From: JAVJRN01 sp040218415
Lineage (GTDB): Bacteria > Bacteroidota > Bacteroidia > Cytophagales > Cyclobacteriaceae
Direction of reading: 5' to 3'
Length of the DNA stretch: 20,519 nt
Assembly (NCBI GenBank): GCA_040218415.1
Contig: JAVJRN010000042.1
Location: 1-20,519, forward strand
Shown here: positions 6,920 through 15,001 of the stretch, piece after piece
Layout of the letters: the number at the start of each line of letters is the position of its first letter
How positions within the stretch are numbered: position 1 is the stretch's first letter
The notes under the pieces: model-generated
What the model was told of the DNA's origin: nothing
Seen by the model: the letters and a program-made list of their open reading frames with translations, nothing else
The model's database searches: none
Made by a program: the position numbers and the translations under genes

Positions 6920-9900
6920 ATGTTAGAAAGAATCATTCAGTACAGCATCCATCATAAGCTGATCGTCCTCTTATTTTCAGCGGGTATCGTTGGGTTTGGT
7001 CTTTACTCCCTTTCGGAGATTCCTATTGGCGCAGTGCCAGATGTTACCAATAATCAGGTACAGATTATCACTACTTCGCGAAATCTAGCTACCGAAGATG
7101 TAGAGAAATTTCTGACCTATCCTGTAGAGTTGGAAATGGCCAATTTGCCTGATGTTAAGGAAATAAGATCAGTTTCGAAGTTTGGTCTTTCCGTGGTTAC
7201 GGTTGTTTTTAATGACAATATAGGTACCTACTTACCGCGGCAGTTGATCGCCGAAAAGATCAAGGCTGCCGAAGAAAAAATTCCCAATGGTTTTGGAACA
7301 CCTTTCATGGGGCCCATTACCACCGGATTGGGGGAAATTTACCAATATGTGATCGAAGTAGATTCGGCGTATCGTGACGCCTACTCTTTATCTGATGTTA
7401 GAACAATTCAAGACTGGGTAGTGAGGCGACAGCTCTCGGGAATTCCTGGTGTGATAGAAGTAAATACCTGGGGCGGCTATCTCAAACAATACGAAGTTGC
7501 GCTCAATCCTGAAAAACTCAGAAGCCTTAATATCTCCGTGCCGCAAGCATTTTCTGCTTTAGAAAAAAACAACAGTGTTGCGGGCGGTGGCTACATCGAA
7601 AAAACGAATCAGACGTACTTCATCAGAGGCGAAGGACTGATAGGCTCACTGGAAGACATTGAAAACATTGTGATCGAAATCAGAAACGGTACACCCATTT
7701 TCATCAAAGATGTTGCGTCGGTTGGTTTTGGGCATGCCACACGTTTTGGCGCCATCACTGGAAACGGACAAGGTGAAAAAGTACTCGGCCAAGTCATGAT
7801 GCTCAAGGGTGCCAACTCCAAAGCAGTGATCGAGGCGGTGAAGCAAAGGGTTGCCGAAATTTCTTCTTCTCTTCCTCCAGGCATTAGTATCAATGCGTTC
7901 CTAGAAAGGAGCGAGCTTATAGGTAAAACAACCTTTACCATTGCCGAGAACCTGATCTTGGGTTGTTTGATTGTTATTTTTGTGGTGGTACTCCTTTTGG
8001 GCAATCTTCGCTCTGGCTTGGTGGTAGCTTCTGTTATTCCCATGTCTTTGTTATTTGCCCTTTCTATGATGTACATTTTCGGTGTGGATGCCAACCTCAT
8101 GAGCCTTGGCGCCATCGACTTTGGAATTATCATAGATGGTGCGGTCATTATTGTTGAATACATTGCTTTCAAAATCACTGCGGAGCGTTCCAAGTTATTG
8201 GCTTTGCCAAAAGCAGAAAGACAAAATTTTATAGACAATATCACCCATTTGGGAGCGAGTAAGATGATGCACTCCGCTGTTTTCGGACAGCTCATTATCA
8301 TTATTGTTTTTATCCCCATTCTTTCTTTGGTGGGTGTAGAGGGCAAAATGTTTCGCCCAATGGCCTTGGTATTTTCCTTTGCGCTCACAGGAACGATGAT
8401 ACTTGGTTTTACTTATGTACCCGTGATGGCGGCTTTATTCATCCGTCCTACAGATCCTACCAAAAAGACCATTTCTTCCAGATTGATTACATTTTTGGAA
8501 AACAAATACACGCCTACCATTGCTTGGGCATTGCAAAGAAAAAAATTGGTATTGAGCATGGCTTTTGGACTTTTACTAGGCGCGGCATTCCTTTTTACCC
8601 GTATGGGTGGTGAATTTGTACCAACACTCGACGAAGGCGATTTTGTCATCCAACCCGTGCTGAAAACCGGAACTTCTCTCAGCAATACGGTCATTGCCAC
8701 GACCAGAATTGAAAAAATTCTGATGAAATTCCCTGAGGTGGATCAGGTAGTAAGCAGAATCGGCGCGGCAGAAGTGCCTACCGATCCTATGTCTATGGAA
8801 GAAAGTGATGTGATGATCAAACTGATACCGAAAGGCGAGTGGGTAAGTGCTGAAAGCAAGGATGAACTGGCAGATAAGTTCAAAGAAGCGCTTTCGCAAG
8901 AAATACCTGGGGTAGATTTTGAATTTACACAACCGATCGAGATGCGTTTCAATGAGTTGATCACTGGTGTACGTGCCGACTTGGCCATCAAAATATTCGG
9001 AGAAGATTTGGAGGTTTTGGCCGAAAAAGCCGCAGAAGTAGAAAAGGCGATTCAGAATATTGATGGCGCAGCAGATATCATTGTAGAAAAAGTGGCCGGA
9101 CTTCCTCAAATGTCTGTCAAATATGATCGACAAGAAATTGCAAAGTACGGACTCAATGTGGAGGATTTAAACAATATCATCACGATGGGCTTTGCAGGCA
9201 TCACTGCCGGAACCGTATTTGAGGGTGAAAAACAATTCGACTTGGTTATGCGCTTTGACAAAGAGCACCACGACGGTATTCAGGATATAGAAACTGCCAC
9301 TGTGCAACTACCCAATGGCAATCAACTACCGCTTAGCGAATTTGCCCAAATCACCTACACCAAAGGACCAGCCAAGATTTCGAGAGACAATACTAAACGA
9401 AGAGTGGTGGTCGGCGTGAATGTTCGAGGTAGAGATTTGGAATCAGTGGTCAAAGATGTGCAGGAAGTGATCAATAAGGAAATCAAGCTGCCTACAGGCT
9501 ACACCATTGACTATGGTGGACAATTTGAAAACTTAAGAACTGCCAAAGAGCGCTTAGCTATAGCTGTGCCAATCGCCTTGATCTTGATTTTTGTTTTACT
9601 CTATTTCGCTTTTGACTCGGTGAAAGATGCATTGATTATCTACAGCGCCATCCCTATGTCAGCGATAGGAGGCGTAGTACTTTTATACCTCCGCGATTTA
9701 CCTTTTAGCATATCTGCGGGTGTTGGCTTTATTGCGCTGTTTGGTATCGCCGTATTGAACGGAATCGTATTGATCGAAGAGTTTAAGGAGTTGAAAGCAC
9801 ACGGTATCCAAAATATCAATCGACGTATTCTCACCGGAACGAAAAACAGGTTACGTCCTGTATTGCTCACGGCTTCTGCCGCAGCGCTAGGTTTCTTGCC

Positions 9901-11251
9901 TATGGCCATCTCTACCTCCGCTGGAGCAGAAGTACAGCGGCCTTTGGCTACCGTAGTGGTCGGCGGACTTATATCCGCTACGGCGCTAACCTTAATCGTT
10001 TTACCTGTGTTATATGCGCTTTTTGATAGAAAAGGTCATTTTCCAAAAGTGAAAATTCCAACCACTGCACTTGCTATTTTATTGGTCATTGCCCTTCCTT
10101 TTGTAGGCAAAAGTCAAGACACAAAAATCACAGCAGCTCAGGCAGTGGAAATCGCTCTTCAAAACAACTTGGGTCTAAAAGCGGCGGAGCAACGAGTAAC
10201 ACAAAGTAAGCAACTGCTTGGGAGTGCCATAGACATTAACAAAACAGAAGTCTTTTTTAGTAGAGACGAGAACAACATTGCGCCAAATAATATTCCATTG
10301 AATGTGTGGGGCGTAAGTCAGGCTTTTCAATTTCCGACCATCTATGGCGCTCAGCGCAAAGTGATGGAGGGTAAATCTCAATTGGTGGATGACCAATATA
10401 AATTAGACCAACGTATGGTGACCAAAGAGGTGTCCAAAGCCTATTACGAAATTGTGTATTGGCAGCAAATGTTGAGCAATTATACATATCTGGATAGCTT
10501 GTACAAAACCTTCGAGCATGCAGCCAATAGAAGATTTGAGCAGGGAGAATCCAACTACTTAGAAAAATTAACGGCCGAATCGAAGAGAAAGGAGGTTTCA
10601 CTAAAGCTCAATCAAATCCGTGAAAGCATTCGAAAATCTTACACCCTTTTGAATCAGTGGTTACAATCCGATGGCTCTTTTGTAGTGCAGGACGAAAAGC
10701 TTGAAAGAATAACCCTTATTCCCCTGGATACCGTAAAACATCCTGCGCTCAGCTATTATGAGGATGCTATGACGCTTTCATCACAGCAACTTTCCTTGGA
10801 AAAACAAAAGCTGCTACCCGATCTGAACGCGACCGTTTTCCAAGGATCAAACAATGGTATCGGTGATCAAACCTTTTCTGGCTTCCAAATAGGTGTCGGT
10901 ATTCCGCTATGGTTCGGCGGTAACCGTTCCAAAATCATTGCTGCAAAAACAGAAACCAGCATTTTGGAATATGAAAGCGATAATTACAAAGAGCAGTTGA
11001 CCTCTAATTATAAAGCCTTACAATCCGATCTGAGACAATTTGAAGAAGGCCTTCAATATTATCAATCGTCGGGTAAAAAATTGGCCGAAGAAACCCTATT
11101 TCATGCAACGCAAGCATTTCAAAACGGAGAGATTAACTTTTTGCAATACACCCAATTACTAGACAACACCAAGAGTATCGAGTCCAATTACCTCACCACG
11201 CTATTTCAGTACAACATGACCGCACTGGAAGCAAATTATTTAATGAACTAA
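6920..11251 (+). CDS. CzcA-type heavy-metal RND pump fused to a C-terminal OEP (TolC-like) domain
   Basis: This 1443-residue protein combines two parts of a tripartite efflux system. Residues 1 to about 1035 are an RND transporter of the heavy-metal class: a first membrane helix (about 11-31), two large periplasmic loops and two groups of membrane helices. The fourth helix carries D400, D406 and E413 in the pattern DFGxxxDGAVIIVE, matching the essential D402/D408/E415 of CzcA, which suggests divalent ions (Zn, Co, Cd, Ni) rather than Cu+. Residues 1050-1062 are an extra hydrophobic segment followed by GKSQD that looks like an internal signal peptide. Residues 1067-1443 are a coiled-coil outer-membrane factor domain. 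Such fusions are known in Bacteroidota. The adaptor gene follows after one base. Confidence 0.93.
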   Translation: MLERIIQYSIHHKLIVLLFSAGIVGFGLYSLSEIPIGAVPDVTNNQVQIITTSRNLATEDVEKFLTYPVELEMANLPDVKEIRSVSKFGLSVVTVVFNDNIGTYLPRQLIAEKIKAAEEKIPNGFGTPFMGPITTGLGEIYQYVIEVDSAYRDAYSLSDVRTIQDWVVRRQLSGIPGVIEVNTWGGYLKQYEVALNPEKLRSLNISVPQAFSALEKNNSVAGGGYIEKTNQTYFIRGEGLIGSLEDIENIVIEIRNGTPIFIKDVASVGFGHATRFGAITGNGQGEKVLGQVMMLKGANSKAVIEAVKQRVAEISSSLPPGISINAFLERSELIGKTTFTIAENLILGCLIVIFVVVLLLGNLRSGLVVASVIPMSLLFALSMMYIFGVDANLMSLGAIDFGIIIDGAVIIVEYIAFKITAERSKLLALPKAERQNFIDNITHLGASKMMHSAVFGQLIIIIVFIPILSLVGVEGKMFRPMALVFSFALTGTMILGFTYVPVMAALFIRPTDPTKKTISSRLITFLENKYTPTIAWALQRKKLVLSMAFGLLLGAAFLFTRMGGEFVPTLDEGDFVIQPVLKTGTSLSNTVIATTRIEKILMKFPEVDQVVSRIGAAEVPTDPMSMEESDVMIKLIPKGEWVSAESKDELADKFKEALSQEIPGVDFEFTQPIEMRFNELITGVRADLAIKIFGEDLEVLAEKAAEVEKAIQNIDGAADIIVEKVAGLPQMSVKYDRQEIAKYGLNVEDLNNIITMGFAGITAGTVFEGEKQFDLVMRFDKEHHDGIQDIETATVQLPNGNQLPLSEFAQITYTKGPAKISRDNTKRRVVVGVNVRGRDLESVVKDVQEVINKEIKLPTGYTIDYGGQFENLRTAKERLAIAVPIALILIFVLLYFAFDSVKDALIIYSAIPMSAIGGVVLLYLRDLPFSISAGVGFIALFGIAVLNGIVLIEEFKELKAHGIQNINRRILTGTKNRLRPVLLTASAAALGFLPMAISTSAGAEVQRPLATVVVGGLISATALTLIVLPVLYALFDRKGHFPKVKIPTTALAILLVIALPFVGKSQDTKITAAQAVEIALQNNLGLKAAEQRVTQSKQLLGSAIDINKTEVFFSRDENNIAPNNIPLNVWGVSQAFQFPTIYGAQRKVMEGKSQLVDDQYKLDQRMVTKEVSKAYYEIVYWQQMLSNYTYLDSLYKTFEHAANRRFEQGESNYLEKLTAESKRKEVSLKLNQIRESIRKSYTLLNQWLQSDGSFVVQDEKLERITLIPLDTVKHPALSYYEDAMTLSSQQLSLEKQKLLPDLNATVFQGSNNGIGDQTFSGFQIGVGIPLWFGGNRSKIIAAKTETSILEYESDNYKEQLTSNYKALQSDLRQFEEGLQYYQSSGKKLAEETLFHATQAFQNGEINFLQYTQLLDNTKSIESNYLTTLFQYNMTALEANYLMN

Positions 11252-11252
11252 T

Positions 11253-12425
11253 ATGAAAAATTATAACAGCACTTCAATGAAAAAATATGCGCTAGGCTTG
11301 TTCATTATGGCCGCTATATCCTTGGCATCATGCACTTCAGAAAGTGAACCGGCTGGTGTGAGTATGATTTCCACTGCGCCGGTGGCAGACAATGTTTACG
11401 AGTTGACGCAAACTCAGTTTACATCTTCTGACATGAAACTGGGTAAAATTGAAATGACCTCCTTTCATGAAATTGTGAAAGCGAATGGGATATTTGATGT
11501 TCCGCCCGAAAACAGAGCGACGGTAAGCACCTATTTTGGGGGAACTGTGAAAAAAATTCAACTCCTACCAGGTGAGCAAATAGAAAAAGGACAGCTGCTT
11601 TTCACCTTAGAAAATCCCGATTTTGTAGAAATCCAACAGGATTATTTGCAAGCCAAAGGACAGCTCAAGTTTTTGAAATCAGACTATGAAAGACAGCAAA
11701 ACCTGGTGAAGGACAATGTGACTTCACAGAAAAAGTACCTTCAAGCAGAGTCAGATTACACGGTTACACGCGTGAAACTGGAGTCACTGAGCAAGAAACT
11801 GGAAATGATGGGAATCAATCCTCGTTCGCTCTCTGTAGATAACATCCGCACAACGATCAGCATTACTTCCCCGATCAATGGATTTGTAACGGAGGTCAAC
11901 ATTGCAAGAGGTGCGTTTTTAAGCCCCTCTCAGACAGCCATTGCCATCGTAAATACCGACCATCTACACTTGGAACTCAGTATTTTTGAAAAGGATCTGC
12001 CCAAAGTCCGTGTAGGCCAGCCAATAAACTTTAAACTACAAGAAGGCAATACCAAAACGTACAAAGCTTCTGTTTATCTGGTCAACAAAACGGTAGATGC
12101 TGACAGCAGAACCATCGGTATTCACGGACATCTTTCAGACGAAAAGATGCTTAGCCGTTTTACCCCCGGCATGTATGTAGAAGCCGATATTTTGACCACT
12201 TCGGAATCAAGGGCTTCACTGCCTGAAGATGCCCTTGTAGAGATAGATGGCCAATATTATGTGCTGGCGCTTAGCAGTTCAAGCACGCAAGGTTTCTCTT
12301 TTATAAAGAAAGAAGTAAAAAAAGGCACATCGAACAATGGCTATGTGGAAATTTTAAATCCGCAAGACTTTAAGAACAATGCCCAAATACTCATCAAAGG
12401 CTCTTTTAATCTCATAACAGAATAA
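11253..12425 (+). CDS. RND efflux periplasmic adaptor lipoprotein (HlyD/CusB family)
   Basis: This 390-residue membrane-fusion protein connects the pump to its outer-membrane factor. A lipoprotein signal ends with lipobox LASC (C27); an in-frame ATG at 11277 would give a shorter signal with the same lipobox and is a plausible true start. The family layout is visible: a lipoyl half (NRATVSTYFGGTVKKIQLLPG), an alpha-hairpin (about residues 125-190), a second lipoyl half with ITSPINGFVTEV, then beta-barrel and membrane-proximal regions (TPGMYVEADILT). It lacks the Met- or His-rich N-terminal metal-binding stretch of some CusB and ZneB proteins. It is co-transcribed with the pump. Confidence 0.93.
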   Translation: MKNYNSTSMKKYALGLFIMAAISLASCTSESEPAGVSMISTAPVADNVYELTQTQFTSSDMKLGKIEMTSFHEIVKANGIFDVPPENRATVSTYFGGTVKKIQLLPGEQIEKGQLLFTLENPDFVEIQQDYLQAKGQLKFLKSDYERQQNLVKDNVTSQKKYLQAESDYTVTRVKLESLSKKLEMMGINPRSLSVDNIRTTISITSPINGFVTEVNIARGAFLSPSQTAIAIVNTDHLHLELSIFEKDLPKVRVGQPINFKLQEGNTKTYKASVYLVNKTVDADSRTIGIHGHLSDEKMLSRFTPGMYVEADILTTSESRASLPEDALVEIDGQYYVLALSSSSTQGFSFIKKEVKKGTSNNGYVEILNPQDFKNNAQILIKGSFNLITE

Positions 12426-12429
12426 CGCC

Positions 12430-12906
12430 ATGAACAACGCACATTTTCACTTGGTCGTGAATCACCTACCCATGGTAGGTGTACTTATCGGACTTTTAGT
12501 TTTGATAACGGGTTTCTTATTGAAAAAGACAGAGGTGAAGCAGACCGCTCTCGGTATATTTATTTTTAGCGGTATTGCTTCCATCTTTGCATTTTATACG
12601 GGCGAAGGCGCTGAAGAAGTCGTAGAAAACATGACTGGAATAAGTGAAACGCTCATACATACACACGAGGAGTATGCCGAGTCCTTTTTTACAATTACGC
12701 TCATTTTAGCTGGGTTGTCGCTGATCGGTCTGCTTGCCAAATTTATCCATTTCAAATACACGCATTACTTAATGTTATTGATCCTTATAGTCGCCATTTC
12801 TGATATTATTATCGCGAAATATGTAGGTACCAGCGGAGGAGAAATTAGACACACAGAGATAAGAGGTAATGCACAAATGATTCTCTTAGAAAAGGATGAC
12901 GACTGA
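12430..12906 (+). CDS. Four-helix membrane protein, DUF2231-like, His-rich
   Basis: This 158-residue protein has four membrane segments (about 13-31, 39-57, 86-104 and 111-130). The opening FHLVVNHLPMVG resembles the DUF2231 class, a tentative assignment. Histidines cluster near the membrane edges (H5, H7, H12, H77, H79, H107, H112, H141), with a HTHEE stretch between helices 2 and 3, so haem or metal binding is possible. It starts four bases after the adaptor stop, and similar small proteins occur in other Bacteroidota metal-efflux operons. A role in metal sensing or in feeding the pump is inference. Confidence 0.75.
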   Translation: MNNAHFHLVVNHLPMVGVLIGLLVLITGFLLKKTEVKQTALGIFIFSGIASIFAFYTGEGAEEVVENMTGISETLIHTHEEYAESFFTITLILAGLSLIGLLAKFIHFKYTHYLMLLILIVAISDIIIAKYVGTSGGEIRHTEIRGNAQMILLEKDDD

Positions 12907-13519
12907 TAATCACCTGCAAAAAGCAAGATCTTCCTCTGGTTGGGAACGCCTAGTTGGGAATGCCTAGTTGGGAACGTCCTTTAGCTTAGCCTAGTTGGGA
13001 ACGTCTAGTTGAGCTCAATAATTAACAATCACCAAGGCAAAGGAAATTTTCTTCCGATCGCCCTTTCTCCTCAGCAGGAATCTCTTCTGACTTGCGATCG
13101 ATAAAAATGTATCGAGGACATGTCTAACAAAACACAAATGCCTCCTGAGGAAAGTTAAAAAATCACCTTGCAGGAGAATGCCAAAAGCAGTGATATGGAT
13201 TAGGGACTAGAGGTTTGACTTGCTCTGATAATTTACAAGGCACTTACTTGCGTATTTAGCTCATGGATTCTATGTAAATAAAACGATCCGAAAACTGAGT
13301 AATCTATGCCTTCTGACATGGTTTCAATATAGATGCTGCCTTATTTTGGTAGGCAAAGATCAGTTTGAATAGTGACGATATGTGGAATAAATTCCCTGCT
13401 ATTTTTTCTTGTGTCCTTTATTTTCTACGATAACACACCATTTACAGGCGCTTAACCCAGAATGTGCGGTGGCACGGATTTGGCGCTTTTCTAGGTAGTA
13501 TTGAATAAAAGAAAAAAAT
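12907..13519. other. Long intergenic region after the efflux operon
   Basis: This 613-bp stretch contains the tandem repeats at 12936-13016 and a small hairpin (TCGATA 13098-13103 / TATCGA 13110-13115). I see no ORF of substance, no confident terminator for the efflux operon and no convincing TAnnTTTG promoter close to the 13520 gene. Confidence 0.5.
12936..13016. repeat. Degenerate 14-bp tandem repeats (CTAGTTGGGAACGY)
   Basis: Units begin at about 12936 (TGGTTGGGAACGC), 12950, 12964, 12991 and 13005 (shortened). The first three are contiguous, then a 13-bp gap, then two more. Identity between full units is high (one or two changes). The array lies 30 bp after the end of the efflux operon. 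Confidence 0.85.
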
Positions 13520-14173
13520 ATGAAAACGCTAACAAAATACTTATTTATAAACATATCCTCACTCCTATTAATCGGCCTATTCCTTCATGGTTGTAGCCCG
13601 TCATCCACCTCCATTACTGCACAGTGGACAGACGAAGCAGCGCAAGCGAAAACATATGACCACATCGTGGTTGCGCCATACATCGCAGGTTCTGGTGTGA
13701 AATCCGCCATGGAAAAGGAACTTGCAGGAAGTTTGGCAGCCCGAGATGTTAAAGTAGGCCTAGGTAGTGACTTTTTACCGCTTGACTATACTGATAAAAC
13801 GGAAGATAAAGAGGAGATTTTGGAGTCTGTAAAGCTAAGTGGAGCAGATGCCATTTTAACAGTCTCCCTCGTTGATAAAGAATCAGAAACTCGTTATATA
13901 CCTAGTACTTATCCATATTCACCTTCCTCTAGATATGCTTATTATGGCTCATTTTGGGGTTATTATGACTATTGGTACCCAAAAGTTTATGGGCCTGGAT
14001 ATTATGACACAGAGCAGTTATACTATTTAGAAACGAACGTATTTGATGCGGAAACGGAAAACTTAATCTGGTCTACTCAGACGGAAACTTCGGATCCTAT
14101 AACGATCGAATCTTTCACTGACGATTTTTCTAAAAAAATTGTGAAAGAGTTGAAAGATGATGGCATTATCTAA
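13520..14173 (+). CDS. Tyr-rich lipoprotein, possibly DUF4136-like
   Basis: This 217-residue protein has a lipoprotein signal with lipobox LHGC (C25). The mature protein begins with a short beta segment (TAQWTDEAAQ), then a fold in which a conserved YDHIVVAPYI strand and an ADAILTVSLV strand frame an alpha/beta domain. A Tyr/Pro/Gly-rich stretch (about residues 130-167) carries some 15 tyrosines. The ending (VFDAETENLIWSTQTET) resembles the DUF4136 type of envelope lipoprotein; confidence in that name is low. It is transcribed alone, with two hairpins at its 3' end. A link to the metal island is suggested only by position and strand; no TTAAG operator precedes it. Confidence 0.8.
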   Translation: MKTLTKYLFINISSLLLIGLFLHGCSPSSTSITAQWTDEAAQAKTYDHIVVAPYIAGSGVKSAMEKELAGSLAARDVKVGLGSDFLPLDYTDKTEDKEEILESVKLSGADAILTVSLVDKESETRYIPSTYPYSPSSRYAYYGSFWGYYDYWYPKVYGPGYYDTEQLYYLETNVFDAETENLIWSTQTETSDPITIESFTDDFSKKIVKELKDDGII

Positions 14174-14190
14174 TTAACCGAAATAACAAA

Positions 14191-14205
14191 AGCCTTTGAA
14201 AGGCT
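14191..14205 (+). other. Short hairpin after the lipoprotein gene
   Basis: AGCCTTT and AAAGGCT form a 7-bp stem with a one-base spacing on paper, 18 bp after the stop codon. No T-tract follows, so it may be an RNA-end or processing structure rather than the terminator itself. Confidence 0.45.
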
Positions 14206-14218
14206 CTAGCAAATACAG

Positions 14219-14272
14219 GAATTCATAGATTTAATTGTTTAACCAATTTTCATTCTATGAATTCTTTTTTTT
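14219..14272 (+). terminator. Rho-independent terminator of the lipoprotein gene
   Basis: GAATTCATAGA (14219-14229) pairs perfectly with TCTATGAATTC (14254-14264), and eight Ts follow at 14265-14272. Within the loop AATTG and CAATT can pair, closing most of the gap. It is 46 bp after the stop codon. Confidence 0.8.
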
Positions 14273-14324
14273 ATGACTAATGCTGGTTTGAAGAGGCGAA
14301 TTTCTTATTTCGCGAATTCAATTG

Positions 14325-14510
14325 AATGCACGGATTAAAGAAGCTAAGAAAATCGGGATTAGTTTATCTGAAACAAAAGACCTCTTGGACGAATGGTTGA
14401 ATAATCAATTTTCAGAGGAGAAGAAAATTGACGTTAAAATCTAACAATTTAAGTGCGTGAGGAAAATGCTGATTGAAGAAATTCAAGGGGTAAAAAATGG
14501 TAAATACTGA
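14325..14510 (+). pseudogene. Remnant of a MerR-family transcriptional regulator (C-terminal part)
   Basis: From 14325 the plus strand encodes NARIKEAKKIGISLSETKDL followed by LDEWLNNQFSEEKKIDV, then stops. After a short gap a second piece at 14457-14510 in another frame reads VRKMLIEEIQGVKNGKY and stop. Together they match the C-terminal half of metal-type MerR regulators (IKEAKxIGFSLxEIKxLL, then a coiled coil and a short closing tail, usually with Cys; here KY). The N-terminal DNA-binding domain is missing upstream, and part of the dimerisation helix is deleted. It is a dead gene, possibly the previous regulator of a metal resistance locus. Confidence 0.75.
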
Positions 14511-14552
14511 TTATTATAACGGTTTTGTTTTTGAAGAACTGCATACTAAAGT

Positions 14553-14757
14553 TCAACTTTCATATTGACGGAGAGAGTTTTCTAATATTTCATCAACTTC
14601 ATCAATTGAATATGATTTAGACTCTCCATACACTAGTGTATTTAGTTCATGTTGAACATCTAGCTTATTGACTTCCAAAATTTCGTCAGATTCAACGATT
14701 TGTTGATACTAGATTTTAAATTACTTTATCACTTACTTTTAGTTTCAATATCGCCAT
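14553..14757 (-). pseudogene. Broken small gene, antitoxin-like
   Basis: On the minus strand MAILKLKVSDKVI runs from 14757 into a stop. In the next frame QQIVESDEILEVNKLDVQH continues with ELNTLVYGESKSYSIDEVDE and ends LENSLRQYES at 14553. The start (a short beta strand of LKLKVSDKV type) and the SIDEVDEILENSLRQYE ending resemble small Bacteroidota antitoxins that precede RelE/ParE-type toxins, as I remember them; no toxin gene follows. A perfect -7 box (TATCTTTG, 14762-14769) sits four bases ahead of the ATG. An internal deletion of roughly 10-15 codons would explain the frame change. Confidence 0.5.
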
Positions 14758-14761
14758 GAAT

Positions 14762-14769
14762 CAAAGATA
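14762..14769 (-). promoter_or_regulatory. -7 box of the broken antitoxin-like gene
   Basis: The minus strand reads TATCTTTG, a full TAnnTTTG match, four bases upstream of an ATG. The spacing resembles that before the genes at 16635-17549 and 17733-18329. Confidence 0.45.
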
Positions 14770-14800
14770 GATAATAGTGCGTTTTTTTATTAAACTCACC

Positions 14801-14827
14801 GCCACGCTATTAGGCGTGGCAATTTTT
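14801..14827 (+). terminator. Hairpin with T-run, possible terminator
   Basis: GCCACGC (14801-14807) pairs with GCGTGGC (14814-14820) over a 6-base loop, followed by AATTTTT. It could terminate plus-strand transcription. Its right arm, TAGGCGTGGC followed by an ATTT, is also found in the structured repeat at 17589-17704 (minus strand), so it may instead be a relic of that element. No other gene is recognisable in 14770-14910. Confidence 0.45.
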
Positions 14828-15001
14828 GACGTCTGAAGCTAAATATTACACTGACCTTTTCAATGATTTCTAACCTTTCTTAAGACAATTAAACCCCATG
14901 AATGATCAGCGAATGTTAGCGAGATTTATCACATAAGAAACGCTCTTTGAGCCTCAAAAATATGGCTTTTGTTTGGCTCAGTCACATAACGATCACTTAA
15001 A

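Noticed and set aside
7609..8388. 259-codon minus-strand ORF inside the RND pump gene
   Set aside because: The plus strand encodes an intact, strongly conserved transporter here; the antisense frame is open only by codon bias.
12936..13016. CRISPR or iteron origin
   Set aside because: The 14-bp units are contiguous rather than spacer-separated, and there is no replication gene nearby.
14880..14894. TTAAG followed by TTAAA as a fourth operator
   Set aside because: The spacing is 9 bp, only two boxes are present and no plus-strand gene follows.
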